This document shows, piece after piece, positions 8,217-16,220 of a stretch of DNA of 36,970 nucleotides; the first letter of the stretch is position 1, and every line of letters starts with the position of its first letter. The stretch covers positions 67,114 through 104,083 of the forward strand of contig VYGS01000094.1 in the NCBI GenBank assembly GCA_009841725.1, given 5' to 3'. The translations under genes and the position numbers were made by a program. The notes under the pieces are model-generated. The model ran no database searches. It was not told where the DNA came from and saw nothing but the letters and a program-made list of their open reading frames with translations. The stretch comes from Gammaproteobacteria bacterium. Lineage in GTDB: Bacteria; Pseudomonadota; Gammaproteobacteria; Arenicellales; Poriferihabitantaceae.

Positions 8217-9176
8217 ATGAGCCGAAAACCCGATCTTGCCGCGTTGTTCGGTGCTGTAGAGGCGTCAACCTTTCTGGGGCTGGACGCCTGCTCTGATGTT
8301 GAAAGAATCGAAGCATCTTCGGCCTTTATCGGCGCGCCTTGTGCCACCCCCTACATTTCGGCGGGGCCCTACGCAAGGAATGGCCCGGAATCCATCCGCA
8401 AAGCGGCTGCATCACTGGCTGCCAATACCGACCGGTACAATTTCGACATCGGCGGACCATTGTTCCCGGAAGGCAGCATGCGCGCCGTGGATTGCGGGGA
8501 TTTGCCCTGGCACGAAACGGACTTCGCATCAAATCGAGAGACCATCAGAAAGACAGTCAGCACCGTTGTCGACAGAGGGACGATTCCCATCCTGATCGGG
8601 GGTGACGACTCGATTCCCATCCCGATGCTTGACGCGCTGGGTGACACCGGCAAGCGATATACCGTCTTGCAGATCGATGCCCATATCGATTGGCGCGACG
8701 AGTACCTTGGCGAAAAGCTGGGACTGTCTTCCAACATGCGACGAGCATCGGAAATGGGTCACGTCGAAAACATCATTCAGGTAGGCGCCCGGGGTACGGG
8801 ATCCGCCTATCCCCAGGATGTCGGGGATTGCCTCGGTTGGGGAGTCCACCTGATTCCCGCCAGCCGCATCCTGCACGACGGCGTCCAGCAAGCCCTGGAC
8901 CACATCAGCGATAATGCAAGCGTGGCAATCTGTATTGATATCGACGGGCTTGATCCTTCGATTACGCCAAACACCATCGGCCGAACACCTGGCGGTCTCG
9001 GTTATCAGCATGCATTGGATCTGATCAAGGGAGTGGCTGACAAAGCGAAAATTGCCGCTGTCAATTTTGCGGAAATCTTTCCCGAAGCCGACATCGATGG
9101 TCAGGGCGGCATGACCGTTTCGAGGCTGGTTGCGGCAACGATGGGCATAGTCGCCCGGCAACAGATGGCAAAGTGA
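8217..9176 (+). CDS. Arginase/agmatinase-family ureohydrolase with a variant metal motif
   Basis: Ureohydrolases cleave a guanidino group to urea using a binuclear Mn (or Ni) centre. At 319 aa it has agmatinase length. Metal motifs 2 and 3 are intact: DAHID at 154-158 and DIDGLDP at 241-247. Motif 1, normally GGDH, reads GGDD (128-131), so a metal-binding His is replaced by Asp131. The loop after motif 3, usually APGTGTP, reads ITPNTIGRTP, and the Glu of AEIFPE (285) is kept. Substrate specificity is therefore uncertain: agmatine, guanidinobutyrate, another guanidino acid or free guanidine are all possible. The start ATG follows a strong GGAGGAG ribosome site. It may be cotranscribed with the preceding methyltransferase, although the 146-nt gap also contains a perfect TTGACA (8113-8118) with no clear -10. 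Confidence 0.85.
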   Translation: MSRKPDLAALFGAVEASTFLGLDACSDVERIEASSAFIGAPCATPYISAGPYARNGPESIRKAAASLAANTDRYNFDIGGPLFPEGSMRAVDCGDLPWHETDFASNRETIRKTVSTVVDRGTIPILIGGDDSIPIPMLDALGDTGKRYTVLQIDAHIDWRDEYLGEKLGLSSNMRRASEMGHVENIIQVGARGTGSAYPQDVGDCLGWGVHLIPASRILHDGVQQALDHISDNASVAICIDIDGLDPSITPNTIGRTPGGLGYQHALDLIKGVADKAKIAAVNFAEIFPEADIDGQGGMTVSRLVAATMGIVARQQMAK

Positions 9177-9246
9177 ACCTGCTCGCGGAGCAGTGAGCCC
9201 GCATTTCACATATCTCACTTCGACATGCGTCGTATCATGTCCAGCT

Positions 9247-9274
9247 GAAGTCAATCCGGGAGAACCCTGACTTC
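9247..9274. terminator. Inverted repeat GAAGTCA...TGACTTC between convergent genes
   Basis: A perfect 7-bp inverted repeat with a 14-nt centre that itself holds GGG/CCC, 70 nt after the ureohydrolase stop and 18 nt after the molybdoenzyme stop (opposite strand). It lies where two converging genes need a terminator, but no T-run follows on either strand. An alternative reading is a mobile-element scar. Confidence 0.35.
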
Positions 9275-9291
9275 ATGCCGAGGCCATCCTC

Positions 9292-10419
9292 CTATTCGTC
9301 ATGCCCGGCGGTCGCGGCATGGCCAATATGGAGAGGGTGGTCATGGCTTTTGTTGAACAGATACCCGCCATCGTTAAACGGAACCCGGTCGGGCTGGATG
9401 CGCCCGGCGCGGTCGGTCGCACGGGTTCTGATCGCGTGACGTCCGGGAGCAGCCTGCCAGTCGAAGGCGAATCTGACCCAGGCCCATATCCGGTTCTCGG
9501 AGAGGATATCCGCCGGCGACCAGGTTGCACCGCCGTCAGCGCTCCACTCGACCAAGGCGATCTCGGCCCCGGGTGAATGGGCATAGCCGAACAGGCGATG
9601 TCGCCCGGCGGGCAGGCTTGCCGGCCAGGGCAGGGCGAGCGCGCTCTTTATGGTCTGTTCGGTGATCCCGATACCCTTGGCGGGGCTGCCCTCCGGTTTG
9701 GGATAGGCGTCGCCGCTCAGCACATAAAGCTCGGTATTGCGATACACCCACTGATGGGTCCGCGTGACGTCGATCCGGTCCAGCCACTTGATCGAATAGG
9801 TGCCGACCCAGCCGGGCACGATCAGCCGCGCCGGAAAGCCGTGATCGGCGGGCAGGGGGACGCCATTCATGCCGAGCGCGATCAGCGTGTCGGGATGCAT
9901 CGCCTTCTGGACAGGCAACGGCACCTTGATCCCGTCTTCGCCCTCATAGCCCCGGTCCAGGCCGACCGGGCAGATATGATGGGCGTCCTTCCTGATCCCG
10001 GCGGCCTGCAGGACATCCCGCAGCCGCACGCCGGACCACACGGCCATGCCGATCGCCCCCAGCCTCCAGCGGACCTCGGTCATGTGGGGGCGGCGGTCGA
10101 GCACTTCGCCCGACACCTCTTCGAACAAGACCCGATGGTTGCCGGCGCATTCGAGGAAGGCGGGCAGATCGACCTGCGGCATCGATTTCAGAGACCGGTA
10201 ATCCAGGGTGATCGCCTGTGTGACCCCGTCACCGCCAACGGCCAGCGACCACCGGTCGAGATCGACGACGGGCGGAGTGCCCACGCTGCAGACGAAGAAG
10301 CGCTCGTTCGGGGTGATGTAGCCGTCCTGTGTTTCAAAGGGCATCTCCAGCGCGCCCGGCAACCGGATGAACCCCGTCGTGTCCTTGGCGAATGCGGCAT
10401 CCGCCCTATTCGATGACAT
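9292..10419 (-). CDS. Sulfite-oxidase-family molybdopterin oxidoreductase, cytosolic
   Basis: The protein has the two-domain sulfite oxidase fold: a Mo-cofactor domain (about 25-240) with the Mo-ligating Cys at position 91 in FLECAGNHR, then the Ig-like dimerisation domain (about 260-370; ALVEWSADGGATW is typical). Family members oxidise sulfite or related anions or act as reductases. The substrate here is unknown. No Tat or Sec signal and no heme domain are present, unlike periplasmic SoxC/SorA/YedY relatives, so it should be cytosolic. The ORF track starts at 10536; I choose ATG 10419 (375 aa), which has GGAG 9 nt upstream and overlaps the upstream enolase gene by 14 nt. That overlap implies one operon and a shared pathway. 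It ends in TAG. Confidence 0.85.
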   Translation of the reverse strand: MSSNRADAAFAKDTTGFIRLPGALEMPFETQDGYITPNERFFVCSVGTPPVVDLDRWSLAVGGDGVTQAITLDYRSLKSMPQVDLPAFLECAGNHRVLFEEVSGEVLDRRPHMTEVRWRLGAIGMAVWSGVRLRDVLQAAGIRKDAHHICPVGLDRGYEGEDGIKVPLPVQKAMHPDTLIALGMNGVPLPADHGFPARLIVPGWVGTYSIKWLDRIDVTRTHQWVYRNTELYVLSGDAYPKPEGSPAKGIGITEQTIKSALALPWPASLPAGRHRLFGYAHSPGAEIALVEWSADGGATWSPADILSENRIWAWVRFAFDWQAAPGRHAIRTRATDRAGRIQPDRVPFNDGGYLFNKSHDHPLHIGHAATAGHDE

Positions 10420-11524
10420 GAACCGGTTCTCCGAGGACATCCATCTTCGGCGTGATTCCGAGACCGGGCGCCCTATTGAACCCGAGCACCCCGTCCCTGG
10501 CGCACACATGGCCATCGCCGGTCTGAACCTCGACATAGTCGGTCAGGTCGGTTGCATTCAGGCGGAACTTGGGAGGCGTGCTCCAGGCGAAATGGGCCAG
10601 CGCGGACGAGACGAATTCGCTGCCCCAGATGTCGTCCGGCACCGCGCCGATGCCCAGATCGACACAGACATCGCGCATCCGGCGCGCCTTGCTCAGGCCG
10701 CCGACGCGGCTGATCTTGATGGTGCAGTAATCCATCGCGCCCGCCTTCCAGGCGCGCAGCAAATCCTGCATTGTCTCGATGTTCTCATCCAGCTTGACCG
10801 GATTCCAGCACCGTTTGCGGAAGTCGATACATTCCTCCAGCGTCCGGCAGGGCTGTTCGATGATCACCGGCAGATTGCGCACCCCGGCGGCAATCCGCAC
10901 CGCATCGGCATAGGGCCAGGCGCCGTTTGCATCGCAAAGCGCCATTTCACCCGGCTCCAGAATGTCACAGCATGCTTCGATGATGGCGACGGCGGCGTCG
11001 GGGGTCGAAGCGCCCTTGAGCTGGAAATGCCGGATACCCTCGGCGCGGTAATCGCGGCAGCGCTACGCCCAGCCTTCGGGCGTGTCTTCGTGCTGACGGA
11101 ACAGATGCACGGTTCGATACAGGGGAATATCGCCCTCGTAATGGCCACCCAGTAGATGGCAGACCGGGCGACCCGTCGCCTTGCCGGCAATGTCCCAAAG
11201 CGCGGCATCGACCGGCGCCTTGACATACTGATCGTCCTTGAACTTGATGTCCCACATGCGGTTGAGCTTTTCGATCTGCAACGGATCTTCGCCAATGACC
11301 GTCCTGGTCAGCAGCGGAATGCCCGACAGCGCGGCCTCGCCCCAGCCCCGGCCGTAATGGGTGCCGATGGGGCAGACTTCGCCGAAACCGGAAATGCCTT
11401 CATCGGTGTCCAGCTGGACGATGACACTCAGATTGCCATCCGGGGCGAATCCTATGCTTCGCCGATAGCCGCCGCCCTTGGTCGGCAGATTCACCCTGTA
11501 CACCGAAGCCCTGACAATTTTCAT
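10406..11524 (-). pseudogene. Mandelate racemase/enolase-superfamily gene interrupted by an in-frame TAG
   Basis: The ORF track shows two pieces (11063-11539 and 10406-10945). They are in the same frame, and translating between them gives continuous protein, broken only by TAG at 11065-11063 (codon 154 of 373). The N-terminal part is the lid domain (MKIVRASVYRVNLPTKGGG). The barrel part carries CDANG and IIEQP metal ligands, LDENI, and the catalytic Lys in TIKISRVGG. The pattern recalls hydroxyproline-betaine 2-epimerase or cis-3-hydroxyproline dehydratase, with moderate confidence. Start ATG 11524 is the family start; the track's 11539 is five codons earlier. The gene overlaps the molybdoenzyme gene. 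TAG is an ordinary stop for several intact genes in this window, so the likeliest reading is a recent nonsense mutation or a base-call error. ATG 10945 could restart translation, but without the lid domain. Confidence 0.82.
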
Positions 11525-11604
11525 GACCCGCCCCCGCATGGATTTTCCGAGACTATATCACGGGCAGGCCGGGGTATATGTGTGTATACTCTGACCACTT
11601 TCTA

Positions 11605-11717
11605 TCAGGGAAAGGACTTCACGTACCGGTTCCTCCATGGCGCCTTACGCATTTGCGGAACAGATGCTGCGGGGCATGATCCATCGCCTGAGAGAACATC
11701 AGCCTGCCGTCGTACAT
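11605..11717 (-). pseudogene. Decayed IS4-type transposase N-terminus
   Basis: Reading left from ATG 11717 gives MYDGRLMFSQAMDHAPQHLF, then RKCVRRHGG. After a one-base deletion the other frame continues RYVKSFP and stops. This matches the conserved start of a group of IS4-family transposases (GKLVFxQxMDHLPxHxFRRCVxRYGGxxxVKSF). Only about 38 codons remain; the DDE catalytic domain is gone. It lies just upstream of the broken enolase gene, so it marks a past insertion at the boundary of that operon. The family call comes from recall of the motif, not from a search. Confidence 0.68.
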
Positions 11718-11827
11718 GACCGATTCCGTCGTGGAATTGCGAAACGTCGCCAGAATCCACCAGGATCCTTTCTCGGCCCAAGTCGATGACACTCGAAACC
11801 GTGATTTTCAAGATCCGGGCAACTTTC

Positions 11828-11855
11828 TTGGATCAGCCGTGATATTCATTACAAT
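11828..11855 (+). promoter_or_regulatory. Weak candidate promoter for the flavoprotein gene
   Basis: TTGGAT and TACAAT with a 16-nt spacer. The -10 matches 5/6 and the -35 only 3/6. It would give a leader of roughly 100 nt before the GTG at 11962. Confidence 0.3.
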
Positions 11856-11961
11856 GTATGATGAACAATCTTCAAGACCCTGTCCGGACATGCGCATCCT
11901 TTCATATCATGCGTAAATCGAGGTTGTTCCACCGGTCCGGAAGTGCTGGAGAACCGCGATC

Positions 11962-13176
11962 GTGACGGAACATGTCAGGGTAGCGGTGATCGGCGGTGGC
12001 ATTGTCGGATGCAGCATCCTCTACCATCTGGCTCGGCAAGGCTGGACAGAGTCCCTGCTGCTTGAACGCGGCCAACTGACTGCCGGAAGCACCTGGCACG
12101 CAGCAGGCAATGTCACGCATTTCGGACACTATACCCGCATGACGCGACTCTACGCGGACTCGATCCGGTCCTACCTCGAAGCGGAAGCCGAGACCGGATA
12201 CGACGTCGGGTTTCATCGAACCGGCAGTCTCAGACTGGCCACAACACCCCGTGAACTGTCCGACTACACGAGCCTCGCACTGTCCTATCGGCAACTGGGC
12301 ATTCGCTACAGCGTCGTGGATCCCGGCCGGGCTCTGGCCCTGCATCCACTGCTTGATCCCGGCGGACTCCACGGCGCCGCCCACACCCCGGACGACGGCC
12401 ATGTCGATCCTTCGGCCGCCACCCACGCCATGGCCCGGGCGGCACGACAGCGCGGCACCCGGATCGTCACCGGCGTCCCTGCCCTGTCGCTCCGGAAAAC
12501 CCGTCAGGGAGAGTGGGAGATCGCAACCCCGGGGGACAATGTCCTGTGCGAACATGTGGTGCTCGCCAACAGTTTCTGGGCCCGGGAATTCGTTCTGCCC
12601 CTGGGCCTTTCTCTCCCGCTGTACGCCCTGGAACACCACGAGATCATTACCGGCCCGGTCGCCGAACTGGAACGGACAGGATTCGAACTGCCCACCGTAC
12701 GCGATCCGGACGGGCCGGCAAATGTCCGGCAGGAGGGAGGCGGACTGCTGTGCGGAGTCTACGAGTCCAACCCGAAGCCCTGGGCGCTCGACGGAATCCC
12801 GTCCGGATTCGGGGGCGAATTGCTGGAATCCGATCTGGATCGGCTGCATCCCCACCTTTCTCGGGTCGCGAGGCGGATTCCCGCGTTCGCAGAGGCGGGA
12901 ATCAAGACCGTGAACAACGGTCCGATCTGCTACACCCCTGACGGGCTGCCGCTGCTCGGTCCCGTGGATTCGCATCCTGGCCTGTGGCTGGCCACAGGAT
13001 TTTGCGTGGGAATCGGGACCGGCGGCGGATCCGGTCGCTATCTCGCCGAGTGGATGGCGAAGGGCCGTCCGCCCTACGAGTTGCCCGAGATCCGTCCTTC
13101 GAGATTTCCTGCGGCGATGGAGCGGGATGAATGCGTCCGGAAGATCGTTCGGACCTATGCGAGAGGCTATCGCTGA
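11962..13176 (+). CDS. FAD-dependent oxidoreductase, stand-alone dimethylglycine/sarcosine-dehydrogenase-like domain
   Basis: A DAO-fold flavoprotein of 404 aa. The dinucleotide motif is IGGGIVGCS (10-18), with Glu35 ending the second strand. GSTWHAAG (42-49) is the dimethylglycine/sarcosine dehydrogenase signature whose His (46) can bind FAD covalently in relatives. Those enzymes oxidatively demethylate N-methyl amino acids and usually run to about 800 aa, with a C-terminal aminomethyltransferase (GcvT-like) half that loads formaldehyde onto tetrahydrofolate. Here the protein stops inside the usual linker (ECVRKIVRTYARGYR), so any released formaldehyde would be free. The start is GTG 11962, with GGAG 10 nt upstream. 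Transcribed alone; the next gene converges. The substrate is unknown. Confidence 0.83.
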   Translation: MTEHVRVAVIGGGIVGCSILYHLARQGWTESLLLERGQLTAGSTWHAAGNVTHFGHYTRMTRLYADSIRSYLEAEAETGYDVGFHRTGSLRLATTPRELSDYTSLALSYRQLGIRYSVVDPGRALALHPLLDPGGLHGAAHTPDDGHVDPSAATHAMARAARQRGTRIVTGVPALSLRKTRQGEWEIATPGDNVLCEHVVLANSFWAREFVLPLGLSLPLYALEHHEIITGPVAELERTGFELPTVRDPDGPANVRQEGGGLLCGVYESNPKPWALDGIPSGFGGELLESDLDRLHPHLSRVARRIPAFAEAGIKTVNNGPICYTPDGLPLLGPVDSHPGLWLATGFCVGIGTGGGSGRYLAEWMAKGRPPYELPEIRPSRFPAAMERDECVRKIVRTYARGYR

Positions 13177-13177
13177 A

Positions 13178-13750
13178 TCAGTGCGGGACAACCCGGCCGA
13201 TCAGCATCTGCACGAATCGGTAGGTCAGTCCCCAGAGCACCTGCCCTCCTTCCAGCCGGATCGCCGGGTAGTGAAGATCCGACCGATCGATACGATGGTC
13301 CATCCGGTTGGCCGGATCGGCCAAATGGTCGATCCGCGTCCAGAAGCTGTCGTTGACCTCGTCCCCGTTGACGGCCGAGGGCAGTTCCGGGACCTCGAAG
13401 ACAAAGCAGTTGATCACCAGGGGCTTCGAGTTGATCCGGATATGGCTTTTCTGGTCGTCAAGCTGCCCAAGCAGGCGGTATCCATCCAGGGAAATGCCGA
13501 CCTCTTCGAGAGTCTCCCGCCTGGCCGTATGAAGCGTATCGGGGTCGGCTGTATCGCGGCTTCCGCCGGGGAAGGCAATCTGGCCCGACCAGGGATCCCC
13601 TTCATGCAGGGCCCGCTGGATGAAGAACATCTGCGGGCAACGATCCAGTTCGCCAAGGAGCATGGCCACAGCGGCCTGGTGGCATCCCTGCGGGGGAATG
13701 TGCACGGGGTCGTGCGACTGGACTGCTGAACGAATCGGGTTGGAGGGCAC
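13178..13750 (-). CDS. NudL-type Nudix hydrolase (coenzyme A pyrophosphatase family)
   Basis: The Nudix box appears as GGSRDTADPDTLHTARRETLEEVG, with the wider NudL/YeaB spacing and the preceding GQIAFPGG typical of that family (quoted in parts: IAFPGGSRDTAD and ARRETLEEVG). Relatives hydrolyse the pyrophosphate of CoA and its thioesters to 4'-phosphopantetheine and 3',5'-ADP using Mg or Mn. The ORF track runs to 13963, but the extra N-terminus looks noncoding. GTG 13750 gives 190 aa, matching the E. coli protein (192). A perfect TATAAT lies about 70 nt upstream of that GTG, inside the longer ORF. There is no clear ribosome site, so the start is provisional. Its 3' end is 1 nt from the flavoprotein stop. 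Confidence 0.85.
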   Translation of the reverse strand: MPSNPIRSAVQSHDPVHIPPQGCHQAAVAMLLGELDRCPQMFFIQRALHEGDPWSGQIAFPGGSRDTADPDTLHTARRETLEEVGISLDGYRLLGQLDDQKSHIRINSKPLVINCFVFEVPELPSAVNGDEVNDSFWTRIDHLADPANRMDHRIDRSDLHYPAIRLEGGQVLWGLTYRFVQMLIGRVVPH

Positions 13751-13820
13751 GGCGAAATGTAGGCGACTGTTTGATGGGGAGCCGGGTTTCCTGTCTCGGT
13801 TGCGACATGTCACACAAGGA

Positions 13821-13849
13821 ATTATAGGGGACTTGTGGAGAATAGTTGA
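13821..13849 (-). promoter_or_regulatory. Candidate promoter of the Nudix gene
   Basis: A perfect minus-strand TATAAT (plus 13821-13826) with a poor -35 about 17 nt upstream. It would start transcription near 13814 and supports the GTG 13750 start of the Nudix gene. Confidence 0.4.
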
Positions 13850-14018
13850 CCCTGCCATCTTCTCAGTATCTTCTTCACGGCCAGGCAGGAACGGGGCATA
13901 TTTTCCGACTCGGCCCGTGAGGACCGGATCGGGTGTTTCCGTTTGTCTTTCTTTTTTGCACAATACGGGGTTCGGGAATCCGACCGAATCCCGCTACATC
14001 GACATTCGGAAACAGGAT

Positions 14019-14996
14019 ATGAACGGACAAGATTCAGACCGGCTCAAGGGGGCGATCCTTGACATGAGATCGTTCGACCGGGGGGATGTCCGTATGGATC
14101 CGCTCATGAATCTCCCGGTCGACTGGTCCCGCTATCCGAGCACCGCGTCCGGCCGGGTGGCCGAGCGGATACGCGACATGCAGATCATCATCACCAACAA
14201 GGTCGTGATCGACCGGGAGACGATCGAGCGCTCGCCCGCACTCAGGCTGGTGCTGATCGCGGCAACGGGCACGGACAATGTCGACCTGTCCGCCTGCGCG
14301 GCCCGGAACATCACGGTCTGCAACGTGCGCCAGTATGCCACCCCTTCCGTGGTCCAGCATACGATCGGCCTCATGCTCAACCTGCTGACGCGGCAATACC
14401 GCTATGTCGAGGATGTCAGGTCGGGAGCGTGGTCGCGCAATGACGTGTTCTGCCTGCTGGATCATGGAATTGTCGAGGCAGAGGACAAGGTTTTCGGCGT
14501 GATCGGCCACGGAACGCTCGGCAAACGGACCGCCGACATCGCCAGGGCATTCGGAATGGAGGTGATCGTTGCCGGCCGCAAGGGTTCGGAACCGCCTGCA
14601 GGCCGTGTCGGATTCGATCGTTTTCTCCAACTGAGCGACGTGGTATCCATACATTGCCCGCTGACCTCCGGGACGCGGAACCTGATCGGAAAACGGGAAC
14701 TTGCCCTGATGAAACCGGACGCCTTTCTCGTCAATACCGCCCGGGGCGCAATCATCGATCCGGAGGCGCTCGCCGGCGCGCTGAGGAACGGCGAGATCGC
14801 CGGCGCCGGCATCGACGTCCTGGAAAGCGAGCCGCCCGATCCGGCCCACCCGCTCTTGCAGGGCGACATTCCGAATCTGATCGTGACTCCGCACAATGCC
14901 TGGGGGTCGAAAGAATCCCGGCAGCGTCTGGTCAGCATCATGTCCGACATTATTGTTGCGTGGATATCCGGCTCCCCGATCAATGCTGTCACCTGA
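14019..14996 (+). CDS. D-isomer-specific 2-hydroxyacid dehydrogenase (hydroxypyruvate/glyoxylate reductase-like)
   Basis: An NAD(P)-dependent dehydrogenase of 325 aa. The Rossmann motif GHGTLG is at 163-168. The catalytic triad is visible: Arg242 in NTARG, Glu269 in DVLESEPP and His292 in TPHNAW. The overall pattern is closest to hydroxypyruvate reductase/glycerate dehydrogenase. After strand 2 the sequence reads AGRKG with no acidic residue, which is compatible with NADPH, but this is weak evidence. The ORF track extends to 13620 through the Nudix gene on the other strand; ATG 14019 gives the family N-terminus. It overlaps hemW by 14 nt, so the two are cotranscribed. Confidence 0.85.
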   Translation: MNGQDSDRLKGAILDMRSFDRGDVRMDPLMNLPVDWSRYPSTASGRVAERIRDMQIIITNKVVIDRETIERSPALRLVLIAATGTDNVDLSACAARNITVCNVRQYATPSVVQHTIGLMLNLLTRQYRYVEDVRSGAWSRNDVFCLLDHGIVEAEDKVFGVIGHGTLGKRTADIARAFGMEVIVAGRKGSEPPAGRVGFDRFLQLSDVVSIHCPLTSGTRNLIGKRELALMKPDAFLVNTARGAIIDPEALAGALRNGEIAGAGIDVLESEPPDPAHPLLQGDIPNLIVTPHNAWGSKESRQRLVSIMSDIIVAWISGSPINAVT

Positions 14997-16134
14997 CCGT
15001 GCCGACGATATCTCGCTCTACATCCATTTTCCATGGTGTGTCCGGAAATGTCCGTACTGCGATTTCAATTCCCACGAAGCGAAGCGGGACATTGACGAGC
15101 ATCGGTATGTGAATGCGCTGATCAGCGATTTCGATTCATCCCTCGACACGCTCGCCGACCGTTTCGTCAAGTCCATATTTCTCGGCGGCGGGACCCCCAG
15201 CCTGTTCTCGGGCCATTCTCTCATGCAGCTCCTTGAGCATGTCAGGAGCGGGGCCCGATGCAGGGAAAACATGGAAGTCACCCTGGAAGCCAACCCGGGC
15301 ACACTCGAGCACGACGACTTCGGCCGATACCTCGAGGCCGGCATCAACCGACTGTCCCTGGGTGTCCAGAGCTTCGACGACGCCTGTCTGGCGGCGATCG
15401 GCCGGATCCACACTGCGAGCGCCGCCCTCAAGGCCGTTGAAAATGCCCGAAAGTCCGGCTTTTGCAACATCAACATCGATCTCATGTTCGGGCTGCCCGG
15501 CCAGTCTGTCGACATGTCCGTCCGCGATTGCGAACAGGCAATGGCCTGCGAGACCGAGCACATTTCCTTCTACCAGCTCACCCTTGAACCGAATACGCGG
15601 TTTTATCTCCATCCGCCCAGGCTGCCCGACCACGATACCCTTTTCGACATGCAGCAACGGCTGCAGGCGTCGCTTGAGAACCGGGGCTTCATGCAGTACG
15701 AGGTCTCGGCCTATGCACAGCCCGGCATGCATTGCCGTCACAACAGCCATTACTGGGAATTCGGCGACTACCTGGGAATCGGCGCCGGCGCCCACTCGAA
15801 AATCACGGCCCGGGACCGCGTGTCGCGCCACTGGAACGAGAAGCACCCCGAGCGTTACCAGAAAAAGATCGAAGGGGGCGCCTCCTGGAGGCACTGCCGG
15901 CCCATCGAGCGGGACACCCTGATCATCGAATGCCTGATGAACGCGCTCCGGCTCAAGGACGGGGTTCGCCTGGATCTGTGCGAGCAGCGCACCGGACAGG
16001 ACCGAGGCGCGATCACCGACCGGCTTGGACCGTTATGCGACGAGGGCCTTCTGTCGATTGAAAACGACCGAGTCCGGTGCAGCGCCTGGGGTTATCTCTT
16101 CATCGACGAAATCATCCAGCGCCTGCTTCCCTGA
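14983..16134 (+). CDS. hemW: HemW, radical-SAM heme chaperone
   Basis: HemW is a radical-SAM protein related to HemN that binds heme and delivers it to respiratory enzymes; it lacks coproporphyrinogen oxidase activity. The iron-sulfur motif is C19-V-R-K-C23-P-Y-C26 followed by DFNSH, and LGGGTPSLF is the SAM-binding glycine motif. At 383 aa it matches HemW rather than the longer HemN. The ORF track starts at 14896; ATG 14983 fits the family N-terminus (ISLYIHFPWC). It overlaps the hydroxyacid dehydrogenase gene by 14 nt. It ends convergent to adhC. Confidence 0.95.
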   Translation: MLSPDRADDISLYIHFPWCVRKCPYCDFNSHEAKRDIDEHRYVNALISDFDSSLDTLADRFVKSIFLGGGTPSLFSGHSLMQLLEHVRSGARCRENMEVTLEANPGTLEHDDFGRYLEAGINRLSLGVQSFDDACLAAIGRIHTASAALKAVENARKSGFCNINIDLMFGLPGQSVDMSVRDCEQAMACETEHISFYQLTLEPNTRFYLHPPRLPDHDTLFDMQQRLQASLENRGFMQYEVSAYAQPGMHCRHNSHYWEFGDYLGIGAGAHSKITARDRVSRHWNEKHPERYQKKIEGGASWRHCRPIERDTLIIECLMNALRLKDGVRLDLCEQRTGQDRGAITDRLGPLCDEGLLSIENDRVRCSAWGYLFIDEIIQRLLP

Positions 16135-16135
16135 A

Positions 16136-16179
16136 CTGCCCGGTCAACAGCAACAGGTGAAAGTCCGGCCTCCGGGCAG
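16136..16179. terminator. Inverted repeat CTGCCCGG...CCGGGCAG between convergent hemW and adhC
   Basis: An 8-bp perfect inverted repeat with a 28-nt loop, 2 nt after the hemW stop and about 40 nt after the adhC stop. A bidirectional termination signal is possible, but the loop is long and there is no T-run. Confidence 0.3.
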
Positions 16180-16220
16180 GCAAGGATACCGCATTCCCCC
16201 TGATCGGATCCGGACCGGGG

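Larger units (their letters stand above)
11525..11961. other. 437-nt gap with transposase remnant and a weak promoter
   Basis: No intact gene. It holds a decayed transposase start (11605-11717, listed separately) and, nearer the flavoprotein gene, a possible plus-strand promoter (TTGGAT 11828-11833, 16 nt, TACAAT 11850-11855). The stretch 11718-11830 reads like the untranslated leader of the same insertion element, but I could not identify its terminal repeats. Confidence 0.5.

Noticed and set aside
11063-11065. Pyrrolysine at the TAG of the enolase-like gene
   Set aside because: TAG terminates several intact genes in the window, no pyl genes are seen, and the family is not known to use pyrrolysine. 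Kept only as a remote alternative.
9292-11717. Compositional island for the molybdoenzyme/enolase pair
   Set aside because: A sampled line in this block has about the same GC fraction as a sampled line in the flavoprotein gene, so composition by eye does not support recent transfer.
11902-13191. 429-aa minus-strand ORF opposite the flavoprotein gene
   Set aside because: Antisense shadow; the plus strand has the FAD motif, the GSTWHAAG signature and a ribosome site.
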